From positions 4,216,001 to 4,280,000 of the forward strand of contig NZ_CP018863.1 in assembly GCF_002849715.1 (NCBI RefSeq): 64,000 nucleotides of DNA, in the 5' to 3' direction. Source of the stretch: Arthrobacter crystallopoietes (GTDB lineage: Bacteria > Actinomycetota > Actinomycetes > Actinomycetales > Micrococcaceae). Below the pieces are notes generated by a model that had not been told where the DNA came from, searched no databases, and saw only the letters and a list, made by a program, of their open reading frames with translations. Of the stretch, positions 45,521-53,668 are shown one piece after another. Each line of letters opens with the position of its first letter. The stretch's first letter is position 1. The translations under genes and the position numbers were made by a program.

Positions 45521-46093
45521 ATGGACCAGACACCAACGAACAGGCTGCCAATAGTTATGACTGACAAAGATCTTCCCTCTGCCTCGCTGCCGGAAGCTAC
45601 CCCTGCTGCCGCCACGGACGGCGGTGCAGCGGCCACCCCCCTGCAGTCGCGGTTCGGCCAGCCCATCGCGACGCTGCAGCCGGCGGCACGGGCGGCCAAC
45701 GCGTTCCAGCAGCCGCAGTACACGGACAACTTCTATGATGCCGTGGGCGGACATGAGACCTTCGTGAAGCTGGTGGACGTTTTCTACGAGGGCATCGCCG
45801 AGGACGAAGTGCTCCGGAAGATGTACCCGGAGGAGGATCTGGGGCCTGCCACGGAACGGATGCGCATGTTCCTCGAGCAGTACTGGGGCGGCCCCGGCAC
45901 CTACAGCGAGCAGCGCGGCCATCCCCGGCTGCGGATGCGCCACCAGCCGTTCAAGGTGGATTTCGACGCCCGCGACCGCTGGCTGACCCACATGCGCAAG
46001 GCCGTGGACTCACTCGAACTGCCGCCCCTGTACGAGCAGACCCTATGGGACTACTTCGAGCGGGCAGCCCACTCCATGGTCAACAGCGCCTAG
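45521..46093 (+). CDS. glbO: Group II truncated haemoglobin (GlbO type)
   Basis: Haem protein that binds oxygen and may detoxify nitric oxide or peroxide. The core after residue 55 follows mycobacterial GlbO closely: [53 protein letters not shown] with the proximal His, and the Trp in RDRWLTHM. About 55 extra N-terminal residues rich in Ala and Thr are unusual. The start is uncertain: ATG codons lie at 45509, 45521 (GGAG just before it) and 45557. The shortest option still leaves an extension of about 40 residues. Confidence 0.9.
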   Translation: MDQTPTNRLPIVMTDKDLPSASLPEATPAAATDGGAAATPLQSRFGQPIATLQPAARAANAFQQPQYTDNFYDAVGGHETFVKLVDVFYEGIAEDEVLRKMYPEEDLGPATERMRMFLEQYWGGPGTYSEQRGHPRLRMRHQPFKVDFDARDRWLTHMRKAVDSLELPPLYEQTLWDYFERAAHSMVNSA

Positions 46094-46131
46094 CCCACCT
46101 GCCCCGGCGTTCCCGCCGCCGAGCGCAAGGT

Positions 46132-46779
46132 CTAGAGGGACGCGCCGCTGCGGACCAGCACGTGGCCGCGGGCGGTGGACAACCGCAGCCAGCGGCCGCT
46201 GCGGAACAGGGCCGCCGGTTGATCATCCAGGAAACCCAGCGTCAGCGCCGCGAATGCCGCACCGGCCGGCACAGCCACGCCGGCCGCCGGCAATGACCTG
46301 CCCCAAACGGCGCTGCGCGCATTATTGACGATCAACTGGCCCGGTTGCGCCGGCACGGCTGCGGCCACTTCACGGATTCCCGCCTCCGCGGCAGCCCGCA
46401 GGTCCGCGGACGGAATCTGCTCCACAGGTTCCCAGCCCGAGCGCGGCGGCAGTACCCCGGTCCAGGATTCCTTGACCTGCATCGGCGGCAGCGGCAGGAC
46501 AACGTCATTCTCGGCCATCCGTGCCAGCCTGTCGGCCATCGATGCCAGCGATACGGTCATTTCGGCCTGGGCCGGACGTCCCAGCGCCATGGTCCGCAGC
46601 CCCAGGATGGTCGGCGTTGCTTCCCCCAGCAAACGTGGCCTCATGAGGCACACATAGGCGGCGAGGACGGATCCGGAGACCTGCAGGTGCACGGCACCGT
46701 CGTCGGCAGCGCGCGCCCGTGTGATGAACGTGCGCAGGTCCGCCGTCACCTGTGGATCGGCCAGACTCAGCATGATCAT
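46132..46779 (-). CDS. Conserved hypothetical protein
   Basis: A 215-residue product beginning near MIMLSLADPQVTADLR. It has no signal peptide, membrane helix or recognised motif. It is mainly Ala, Leu and Arg with likely helices, and its closing segment GRWLRLSTARGHVLVRSG could be a small beta structure. It lies 13 bases after a 4HBT thioesterase gene and is probably co-transcribed with it. An open frame continues upstream across the thioesterase, but that part is Arg-rich antisense-like sequence, so an internal start is preferred. A GTG three codons earlier is an alternative. Function unknown. Confidence 0.7.
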   Translation of the reverse strand: MIMLSLADPQVTADLRTFITRARAADDGAVHLQVSGSVLAAYVCLMRPRLLGEATPTILGLRTMALGRPAQAEMTVSLASMADRLARMAENDVVLPLPPMQVKESWTGVLPPRSGWEPVEQIPSADLRAAAEAGIREVAAAVPAQPGQLIVNNARSAVWGRSLPAAGVAVPAGAAFAALTLGFLDDQPAALFRSGRWLRLSTARGHVLVRSGASL

Positions 46780-46792
46780 GTTGTCCACGGAA

Positions 46793-47281
46793 TCAGGCAC
46801 CTGCCCTTTGCGAAGCACGACGGCGGAAGGGAACTTCCGGTCCTTGGTAATGTCCCAGCGCTTTTCGGTACTGCTCCGGCAGCGGCACCGGTCGGCCGGA
46901 TTCCCGGCTGACGAGCACCATCGTGGTTTCCCCCACGGCGTACGTTGCCGAGCCGTCCTCTTCGGAGACCTTATAACCCAGCGCAAAGCTGGAGCCGCCC
47001 ACCTCCGTCACCCAGACGCTGACCCACACCGGTTCCGGCCGGAATAGCAGCGGCGCGAGGTACTCGATCTCCTGCCGGCCCACCAACGTGAAGTTCCCGG
47101 CTCCGGCCAGATCGCTCACGGACAGCTGTCCGCCGTCGTCCGTAGTCTGCCCTGACGGACTGCCGTGCAGCCGGACGCGTGCCGTCTCCAGGTAACTCAG
47201 AAAGGTCACGTTGTTCACATGACCGTAGGAATCGATGTCGCTGAAACGGAGCTGCAACGGGAACCGGGACACTTTAGGCAT
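46793..47281 (-). CDS. Hotdog-fold acyl-CoA thioesterase (4HBT type)
   Basis: A 162-residue single hotdog domain. The start RFSDIDSYGHVNNVTFLSYLE is the classic 4HBT signature, with the catalytic Asp and the SYGHVNN loop. A later strand reads VGRQEIEYLAPL. It hydrolyses some acyl-CoA thioester, with the chain type unknown. It is divergent from tesB, so two different thioesterases share one promoter region. The ribosome-binding site is weak. Confidence 0.92.
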   Translation of the reverse strand: MPKVSRFPLQLRFSDIDSYGHVNNVTFLSYLETARVRLHGSPSGQTTDDGGQLSVSDLAGAGNFTLVGRQEIEYLAPLLFRPEPVWVSVWVTEVGGSSFALGYKVSEEDGSATYAVGETTMVLVSRESGRPVPLPEQYRKALGHYQGPEVPFRRRASQRAGA

Positions 47282-47405
47282 GAAGCCATCTTCTCAAGCC
47301 ACGGCCACGCGGCGCGAACCGGCCGAGGTAGTTGAGCCGGGCGCCCGTGCGAACTAGTCTCGGAAGGGTTCCATTACTCACGGGTAACGCCGGCAAGGAG
47401 ATTCC

Positions 47406-48308
47406 ATGACAGCCTCTGACGAGCGCATTGAGCCCACCGCGGCCTTGCTGCAACTGCTGGACCTCTCGGACGCCGATGGCGCCAATACCGATGAGGAAAT
47501 TTTCGTTGGGATTTCGGAGCCGCAGCCTCATGGACGGGTCTTCGGCGGACAGGTTCTCGCACAATCGATCCTGGCTGCGGTGCGCACGGTGGATGAGGCC
47601 CGGCAGATCCACTCCATGCACGGCTATTTCCTCCGCCCGGGGGACGCCAACGCGCCCATCACCTTCGGCGTGCAGAAGCTGCGCGACGGGCGGTCCTTTT
47701 CAGCCAGGCGGACCCATGCCTACCAGAACGGCGTGCCCATCCTCTCCATGATCGCTTCCTTCCAGGTACCGGCCGACGGGGTGGACCATCACGAGCCCTT
47801 TCCAGAGGGCATTCCCGACCCGGAGTCGTTGCCGAGTACGGCCGATCTCCTCAGCGAATTCGAGCATCCGATCGCGCAGCAATGGGCGTATGAACGGCCC
47901 TTCGATATCCGGCATGTGCAGAGCCCTTTGTATCTCCGGGCCGAAGGCGAACGTGAGCCGACCAACGCCGTCTGGATGAAATCCAAAGGCCCGCTGCCCG
48001 ACGATCTGAATCTGCATCGCGCGGCGCTGGCTTATGCCAGTGATTACACGCTGCTTGAACCGATCCTGCGGCGCCACGGAATAGCGTGGATCAGCCCCGG
48101 GATCAAGTTCGCGAGTCTGGATCACGCCATGTGGTGGCACCGGCCGTTTCGGGCAGATGAGTGGCTGCTCTATGTCCAGAATTCGCCGAGCGCTTCCGGT
48201 GCACGCGGATTGGGCGTCGGCCGGGTCTTCAGCCGCTCCGGTGAGCTCGTGGCCACGGTGGCCCAGGAGGGCATGATGCGCATTCCCGTGGAAGCCGTGG
48301 ACGCATAA
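47406..48308 (+). CDS. tesB: Acyl-CoA thioesterase II (TesB family, double hotdog)
   Basis: Hydrolyses medium- and long-chain acyl-CoA. The 300-residue double-hotdog protein shows RVFGGQVLAQSILAA, SMHGYFLRPGD, ARRTHAYQNG in the first half and DHAMWWHRPFRADEWLLY in the second, where the catalytic Asp lies. SRSGELVATVAQEGMMR closes the second hotdog. AAGGAG precedes the ATG and a terminator follows the stop. It is a single-gene unit. Confidence 0.95.
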   Translation: MTASDERIEPTAALLQLLDLSDADGANTDEEIFVGISEPQPHGRVFGGQVLAQSILAAVRTVDEARQIHSMHGYFLRPGDANAPITFGVQKLRDGRSFSARRTHAYQNGVPILSMIASFQVPADGVDHHEPFPEGIPDPESLPSTADLLSEFEHPIAQQWAYERPFDIRHVQSPLYLRAEGEREPTNAVWMKSKGPLPDDLNLHRAALAYASDYTLLEPILRRHGIAWISPGIKFASLDHAMWWHRPFRADEWLLYVQNSPSASGARGLGVGRVFSRSGELVATVAQEGMMRIPVEAVDA

Positions 48309-48328
48309 CAAGCTGCGACTGAATCAAG

Positions 48329-48368
48329 ATGGTCCGTCCGGCTGTCAGCAGCCGGACGGACCATTTTC
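48329..48368 (+). terminator. Terminator after tesB
   Basis: Stem GGTCCGTCCGGCTG / CAGCCGGACGGACC with loop TCAG, followed by ATTTTCTT. Confidence 0.92.
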
Positions 48369-48438
48369 TTCAGTTGTGCGACCTCTTCAGTTGCACCCTG
48401 TCCCAGTGGGCCGCCTATGCAGCTGAGGGAGACGCGAT

Positions 48439-50121
48439 CTAGTCGCGGGTAAGCCGCCGGTGCGTAACGCGATGCGGCTTGGCAGCATCCGGACCGAGTC
48501 GCTCGATCTTGTTCTGCTCGTAGGCCTCGAAGTTGCCTTCAAACCAGTACCAGTTCGCGGGATCCTCCTCGGTACCTTCGTAGGACAGGATGTGGGTGGC
48601 TACCCGGTCGAGGAACCAACGGTCGTGGGAAATGACCACGGCACAGCCGGCGAATTCGAGCAAGGCGTTCTCCAGGCTGGACAGCGTCTCCACGTCGAGG
48701 TCGTTGGTCGGTTCGTCGAGGAGCAGCAGGTTGCCGCCCTGCTTGAGGGTCAGCGCGAGATTCAGCCGGTTACGCTCACCGCCGGACAGCACCCCGGCCT
48801 TCTTCTGCTGGTCCGGGCCCTTGAATCCGAAGGCGGAAACGTAGGCGCGGGACGGCATCTCCACCTGGCCGACCTGGATGAAGTCCAGTCCGTCAGATAC
48901 GACTTCCCACAGCGACTTGTTTGGGTCGATTCCCCCGCGGCTCTGGTCCACGTAGGAAATCCTGACGGAGTCGCCGATCTTCAGATCGCCGCCGTCGAGT
49001 TCCTCGAGACCAACGATCGTCTTGAACAGCGTGGTCTTGCCGACGCCGTTGGGGCCGATTACGCCGACAATGCCGTTGCGCGGCAGGGAGAAAGACAACC
49101 CGTCGATCAGCGGGCGATCGTCGAAGCCCTTCTGCAGGTTCTTGCCTTCGACGACAAGCTGTCCGAGGCGGGGACCCGGCGGGATCTGGATCTCTTCGAA
49201 GTCCAGCTTCCGCGCGCGGTCCGCTTCGGCTGCCATTTCCTCATAGCGGGCGAGACGCGCCTTGGACTTGGTCTGACGGCCCTTGGCGTTGGAGCGGACC
49301 CAGTCGAGCTCCTCCGACAGTCGCTTAGCCAGTTTGGCGTCCTTCTTGCCTTGGACTTCGAGGCGGGCGCGTTTTTTCTCCAGGTAAGTGGAGTAGTTGC
49401 CTTCGTAGGGGTAGAGGTGCCCGCGGTCGACTTCGGCGATCCACTCGGCCACATGGTCAAGGAAGTACCGGTCGTGAGTCACGGCCAGCACAGCACCGGC
49501 GTAGGACTTCAAGTGCTGTTCGAGCCAGAGCACGCTCTCGGCGTCGAGGTGGTTAGTGGGCTCGTCAAGGAGCAGCAGGTCAGGCTTCTGGAGGAGCAGC
49601 TTGCACAGTGCAACGCGGCGACGCTCACCTCCGGAGAGTACGGTTACGTCGGAGTCGCCGGGTGGGCAGCGCAGCGCGTCCATGGCTTGTTCGAGCTGGG
49701 AATCGATGTCCCAAGCGTCAGCGGCGTCGATAGCCTCCTGCAGCTTGCCCATCTCGTCGAGAAGCTTGTCGTAGTCCGCATCGGGACTGGCCATCTCTTC
49801 GGAGATCTCGTTGAAGCGCTGGATCTTGCCGTAAATTTCGCCGACGCCTTCCTGGACGTTGCCCAGGACGGTCTTTTCTTCGTTCAACGGCGGCTCCTGG
49901 AGCAGGATTCCCACCGAATAGCCGGGGCTGAGCCGGGCCTCACCATTGGACGGAGTGTCCAGACCAGCCATGATTTTCAGGATGGTGGACTTACCGGCGC
50001 CATTCGGACCGACAACGCCGATTTTGGCTCCGGGATAGAAGGACATGCTCACGTCATCGAGGATGACCTTGTCGCCAACGGCTTTGCGGGCCTTGGTCAT
50101 TGTGTAAATAAATTCCGCCAT
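48439..50121 (-). CDS. ettA: Energy-dependent translational throttle protein EttA (ABC-F ATPase)
   Basis: EttA binds the ribosomal E site and couples the first peptide bond to cellular ATP/ADP. The 560-residue soluble protein has two ABC domains: Walker A GPNGAGKST and GPNGVGKTT, signature LSGGERRR and LSGGERNR, and DEPTNHLD and DEPTNDLD. The EttA arm follows the first domain and a basic inter-domain linker (RLSEELDWVRSNAKGR) is present. There are no membrane segments. The start MAEFIYTM at 50121 is the family N-terminus, while upstream ATGs in frame are less likely. Confidence 0.96.
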   Translation of the reverse strand: MAEFIYTMTKARKAVGDKVILDDVSMSFYPGAKIGVVGPNGAGKSTILKIMAGLDTPSNGEARLSPGYSVGILLQEPPLNEEKTVLGNVQEGVGEIYGKIQRFNEISEEMASPDADYDKLLDEMGKLQEAIDAADAWDIDSQLEQAMDALRCPPGDSDVTVLSGGERRRVALCKLLLQKPDLLLLDEPTNHLDAESVLWLEQHLKSYAGAVLAVTHDRYFLDHVAEWIAEVDRGHLYPYEGNYSTYLEKKRARLEVQGKKDAKLAKRLSEELDWVRSNAKGRQTKSKARLARYEEMAAEADRARKLDFEEIQIPPGPRLGQLVVEGKNLQKGFDDRPLIDGLSFSLPRNGIVGVIGPNGVGKTTLFKTIVGLEELDGGDLKIGDSVRISYVDQSRGGIDPNKSLWEVVSDGLDFIQVGQVEMPSRAYVSAFGFKGPDQQKKAGVLSGGERNRLNLALTLKQGGNLLLLDEPTNDLDVETLSSLENALLEFAGCAVVISHDRWFLDRVATHILSYEGTEEDPANWYWFEGNFEAYEQNKIERLGPDAAKPHRVTHRRLTRD

Positions 50122-50228
50122 GCCCATAAGGCTAGTGGGTGGCGGGGCAGAACTCACATTTGAGGGCCGGTGTCTGCCAGTGGTCCAAGCCAGCGTTCGC
50201 GTGCAGCTAGATGCTGCAGCCGTTGCTG

Positions 50229-50732
50229 TCAGGAGCCATTGCCGACAAAGCAGTTCCCGGCCGGCAGAACTGGCAGCACTGACATCGCAACCTCTCCTTC
50301 ACGTACCTGCCCGATAACGCATTGCTCATCTACCGGTGCCGCAGCCTCGATCGCGTCGACGGCCAGGCCTGTGGGAGTTATATCGGCGGAGACCTCAATC
50401 TCGTCTTCAACGAAACCGGCGTCGGTCATCGCTTTGAGCATCTGCGATTCATTCGGCCGGGGCGAGGAAGCTGCGAGATTCTCCAACTGCTCCCGCACTT
50501 GCCTTTCGGCTGCATCCACGGCCGACGCTTCCGCCGTCTCAACGGCAGGTTCAGCAGTTTCAGTTGTTGCAGGCACTGTTGCGGAAGCAGTCGCATCGCT
50601 GCTTTCCGCTGAATCGGCAGCTCCCGATCCGACAGCCGAGCATCCTACCAACGCGAAGCCAGCTGCAAATAACCACGCGGCGCCAGCAAAGCGCATCTGA
50701 ATTGAACGTCCCTGTCGGTGCAGATTTTTCAC
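50229..50732 (-). CDS. Predicted lipoprotein with C-terminal two-cysteine domain (possibly DUF6993-like)
   Basis: A 167-residue exported protein. A basic start and hydrophobic stretch end in the lipobox LVGC (Cys at about 31), so it should be lipid-anchored outside the membrane. A Ser/Thr/Glu/Ala-rich linker of about 50 residues leads to a small domain (about 85-167). That domain contains MTDAGFVEDEIEVSADITPTGLAVDAIEA and two cysteines (CVIGQVREG and NCFVG) that could form a disulfide. It resembles small DUF6993-type lipoproteins of Arthrobacter, an assignment made from memory. It lies between ssb and ettA. Met13 is an alternative start. Confidence 0.75.
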   Translation of the reverse strand: MKNLHRQGRSIQMRFAGAAWLFAAGFALVGCSAVGSGAADSAESSDATASATVPATTETAEPAVETAEASAVDAAERQVREQLENLAASSPRPNESQMLKAMTDAGFVEDEIEVSADITPTGLAVDAIEAAAPVDEQCVIGQVREGEVAMSVLPVLPAGNCFVGNGS

Positions 50733-50766
50733 GCTGTCATTCTGTCACGCCCCGGCTCCGTCTCTT

Positions 50767-51333
50767 CTATCCCGCCATCCGCAGTCCGTTCTCATCGCGT
50801 TCATCAATCAATATTGAGTTGTCACCGTTGAACTCCGGGGCTGCCGCCGTTGAGGCATCCGTTCCCCAGTCGTAAAACTCTTCCGTGCTGGCGTTGACGC
50901 CGTCCGGGGACCTCTGTTCCGCACCGGGGAGCGGACTCGCTGAAAGCTGCTGGGTTTTCGGCTCCTGCCTCGATGAAATACTGCGAACGAAATTCGCCGT
51001 TCCCCAGAACAAGTCATGACCGAGCGACTCCGCGTCGATCTCACATGCCGTCCCCTGCCGCCCGTCATCGCTGGTCCATTGGCGGAGCCGGAGCCTGCCA
51101 GTAACGATGACGTGTTGGCCCTTCCTCAGGCTTGATCCAATGTTCTCGGCCAACTTCCGATAGCACTGCACCGTGTACCAGTTGGTTTGGCCGTCTACCC
51201 ACTCCTGGTTTTCGCGGTCAAACCGCCGCTCCTTGGAAGCCAGCCGGAAATCGGCGCAGGCAGTCCCGCCCTTGGTCGTTCCGGCTTTAATGTCGGTTCC
51301 TATAATTCCCCGGACAGTAATGATGTCTGTCAT
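50767..51333 (-). CDS. ssb: Single-stranded DNA-binding protein (secondary SSB paralogue)
   Basis: Protects single-stranded DNA. The 188-residue product begins MTDIITVRGIIGTD at 51333, with GAGGAG upstream. An open frame further upstream has no start signal. The OB fold includes WYTVQCYRKLAENIGSSLRKGQHVIVTGRLRLRQW in several strands. The C-terminal tail is Ser/Thr/Glu-rich and ends ENGLRMAG rather than the DDDIPF-like acidic tip that recruits partner proteins. It is therefore probably not the main replicative SSB, which usually sits with rpsF and rplI, but a paralogue used in recombination or competence. Confidence 0.92.
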   Translation of the reverse strand: MTDIITVRGIIGTDIKAGTTKGGTACADFRLASKERRFDRENQEWVDGQTNWYTVQCYRKLAENIGSSLRKGQHVIVTGRLRLRQWTSDDGRQGTACEIDAESLGHDLFWGTANFVRSISSRQEPKTQQLSASPLPGAEQRSPDGVNASTEEFYDWGTDASTAAAPEFNGDNSILIDERDENGLRMAG

Positions 51334-51529
51334 GGTCCTGCTCCTCCTCACGATGCCGGCGGAGTTGCCGACATCCCCAGTCTGCGAATCCCTGCTATGG
51401 AAAAGAACCTGTTTCGAGACGTTTGTGGAGAGGCGGGCACCGCGGGCCGTTGTGCAGGACGAGTGGCGACTTCGAAGAATCGCAGGCAAGGGGATAAACT
51501 TGCTGACTGGCGGAGCGATCCGCCAGCCA

Positions 51530-51602
51530 GCCTCGGTAGCTCAGCGGATAGAGCAGGAGCCTTCTAATCTCTTGGTCGCAGGTTCGATTCCTGTCCGGGG
51601 CA
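51530..51602 (+). tRNA. tRNA-Arg (anticodon TCT)
   Basis: 73-base cloverleaf. The acceptor is GCCTCGG / CCGGGGC, the D arm contains GCTC/GAGC and the T arm is GCAGG-TTCGATT-CCTGT. The anticodon loop CTTCTAA gives TCT. The anticodon stem GGAGC/TCTCT has one wobble pair and a C-T mismatch next to the loop. A hairpin (CTGGCGGA/TCCGCCAG, 51507-51526) lies just upstream. Confidence 0.88.
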
Positions 51603-51670
51603 CGCATAATTAGCATTGCCTGCACAGCGCACCGGGCGCACTTGCAGTCGGCCGGGGGTAGATTACGAGC

Positions 51671-53608
51671 ATGCAGACGCACGTCCATTTCCCTGTGAGC
51701 ACCCTTGCCCTTCAAAGAGGCGGCTTGGTGAAAGCCGTCCGGAACCGTGCAAGCGCCCTCGCGGAAGAAGGTTCTTTCGCAGGAATCCATATCGATGTAC
51801 TTGGATTCCAGCCCCGCCTGTCCCGCACCGTCAAGATGATGAAGGATTCGGGCCACCTTCACCCAGCGGTCCAGGTCAACAGTGTCCTGTACTCGCTGGA
51901 TCCAAGTCCGGAGACTGAACGTCGAAAACCATCCTTCCCATCCCGGGACAGCGGGCTCACGGGCATCAAGGATGGACGTAATCCCCAATCGGTGCGGTAT
52001 TTCCGGGACGGCTTACTGGAGATGTTTGTGCGCACCGATCCGGCAGGAACACCTGTTTTCATCGACTATTTCAATTCAGAGCGGCAACGTGTTAGACGCG
52101 ATGAGATGGACAGTACGGGCAGACTGGTTCGTGTTTTGCATACCCCGGTCACGCCGGGTGAGTCAGCGGTCCAACGCTATATAGGCCGTGACGGGCAATG
52201 CTTTCTGACCATTTGGCAATCACCAGGCAAGAATAACTGGGAACAAGGCTTCCTCTTCGGTCCCAAGCCCCGGAGTTTTCCAGAAATGGGAATCCTTTAT
52301 ACCCACGCTTTCGAACAGCTTCTAGCGCAGCACGAAAGCGTTGCCATCACGTCGGAATTCCGTGAAAACCTAGACATCCTCCGCGACCAGAACCTGGATG
52401 AAGTCGTGGCATCTATACGGCACCCTCATCTCCGAAAAGTGGTAACTGCGCACAGTAACCACCTTGAACCTCCTTATACCGCCGGCTCCGGTGTAAGCGG
52501 CAACTGGCGCAGACTTATCCATCGCCTCGATGAATTCGACGCATTGGTGCTGTTGACCGAGGCTCAGCGGGAGGACATCGCAGCGGATTTCGGCCACGCG
52601 GAATTGCTGGAAGTCATTCCCCAGGTAGCTCCCCCTCGCAAGGAAGCCAACGCCCCAACGGACCCCAACCGTCTGGTCCTCGTGGCCCGAACACACCCGA
52701 AAAAACGTGTTGACGAGGCTATCCGGGTTTTCCGTAAAGTGGTCGATGGCAATCCTGACGCCGTTCTGGAGGTGTTCGGTTTCGGCTACAAGGACAAGGA
52801 AGAACTCAAGGTTCACCAACTCGTAGCCGACCTGTCGCTACAAGACAGCGTCCGCTTCATGCCCTTCACCAGCAACCCGGACGACATCTATGCCGCTGCT
52901 TGCGCGACCCTATTAACCTCGGCGTCGGAGGGTTTCCCATTGATTTTGCTCGAAAGCATGTCTTATGGCGTTCCCGTAGTGGCCTACGACTCCAACTACG
53001 GACCGCGGGATGTGATTATCGACAGTGAGAACGGCTACCTGGCGGACTTCGCCGACAGTGATGCCCTAGCGAAAAAGATCCTGCTGTTAATGCAGGACGC
53101 CGATCAACGCGCCAGGATGGGAGCGGCAGCAGTCGAGACCCTTGACCGTTTCGATACAGCACGCTTCGTTGAGGGCTGGAAGCGTGTACTGACCGCTCCC
53201 CCACGGCCTGACCGCATTACCCGGGCGTCTACACGAGCAGTGGTAGAGCACGTCGAATGGAATGGGAAGAAACTCTACATACGGGCCCCACACGGAACTG
53301 CACCCGGTACGGAACTCATATTCCGCCGCCGACACACAGACAATGCCACGGAGGTACCCGTCTCCAACGGACAGTGGATTGTTCAGCTGCCTGAGAGCAA
53401 GCCGGGCGATATCTTCGATGCTTACATCCGACTCGCGGACCACAGTGAAAAACGTATGGCCCTCGACATCGTTGATGTCGTCCAAAGACCGCCCATGCAG
53501 GTCTACGCCACCGCACACGGTTCATTCTCTGTGCGCCACGTCAACGATAGCTTGGTCGCCAAGGGACGCCGTTGGCTAAAACGGAGGATCCGGGCTCAAG
53601 CGCAGTAG
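51671..53608 (+). CDS. Family 4 glycosyltransferase, similar to poly(glycerol-phosphate) alpha-glucosyltransferases
   Basis: A 645-residue cytoplasmic enzyme. The N-terminal about 200 residues are a variable domain. A GT-B fold follows (about 200-510) with LVLVARTHPKKRVDEAIRVF and the nucleotide-sugar site EGFPLILLESMSYGVPVVAYD (E-x7-E type). An unrelated beta-rich domain fills the C-terminus (about 530-645), which ends in a basic LKRRIRAQAQ tail. The layout recalls TagE-like enzymes that glucosylate wall teichoic acid, so a cell-wall polymer is a likely acceptor. It sits alone between tRNA-Arg and the hexuronate genes. The ribosome-binding site is weak. Confidence 0.82.
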   Translation: MQTHVHFPVSTLALQRGGLVKAVRNRASALAEEGSFAGIHIDVLGFQPRLSRTVKMMKDSGHLHPAVQVNSVLYSLDPSPETERRKPSFPSRDSGLTGIKDGRNPQSVRYFRDGLLEMFVRTDPAGTPVFIDYFNSERQRVRRDEMDSTGRLVRVLHTPVTPGESAVQRYIGRDGQCFLTIWQSPGKNNWEQGFLFGPKPRSFPEMGILYTHAFEQLLAQHESVAITSEFRENLDILRDQNLDEVVASIRHPHLRKVVTAHSNHLEPPYTAGSGVSGNWRRLIHRLDEFDALVLLTEAQREDIAADFGHAELLEVIPQVAPPRKEANAPTDPNRLVLVARTHPKKRVDEAIRVFRKVVDGNPDAVLEVFGFGYKDKEELKVHQLVADLSLQDSVRFMPFTSNPDDIYAAACATLLTSASEGFPLILLESMSYGVPVVAYDSNYGPRDVIIDSENGYLADFADSDALAKKILLLMQDADQRARMGAAAVETLDRFDTARFVEGWKRVLTAPPRPDRITRASTRAVVEHVEWNGKKLYIRAPHGTAPGTELIFRRRHTDNATEVPVSNGQWIVQLPESKPGDIFDAYIRLADHSEKRMALDIVDVVQRPPMQVYATAHGSFSVRHVNDSLVAKGRRWLKRRIRAQAQ

Positions 53609-53622
53609 CCGCTGCCAACAAA

Positions 53623-53639
53623 TGGCAACTCGTTGACCA
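53623..53639 (+). promoter_or_regulatory. LacI-type operator before uxaC (degenerate right half)
   Basis: TGGCAA-CTCG-TTGACCA. The left half equals the other two copies at 56550 and 59414. The right half matches 4 of 6 positions of TTGCCA. It lies 30-46 bases before the uxaC ATG, where repressor binding would block expression. Confidence 0.55.
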
Positions 53640-53668
53640 CACTTCACGTGCTTGGAAACGATAGTGCA

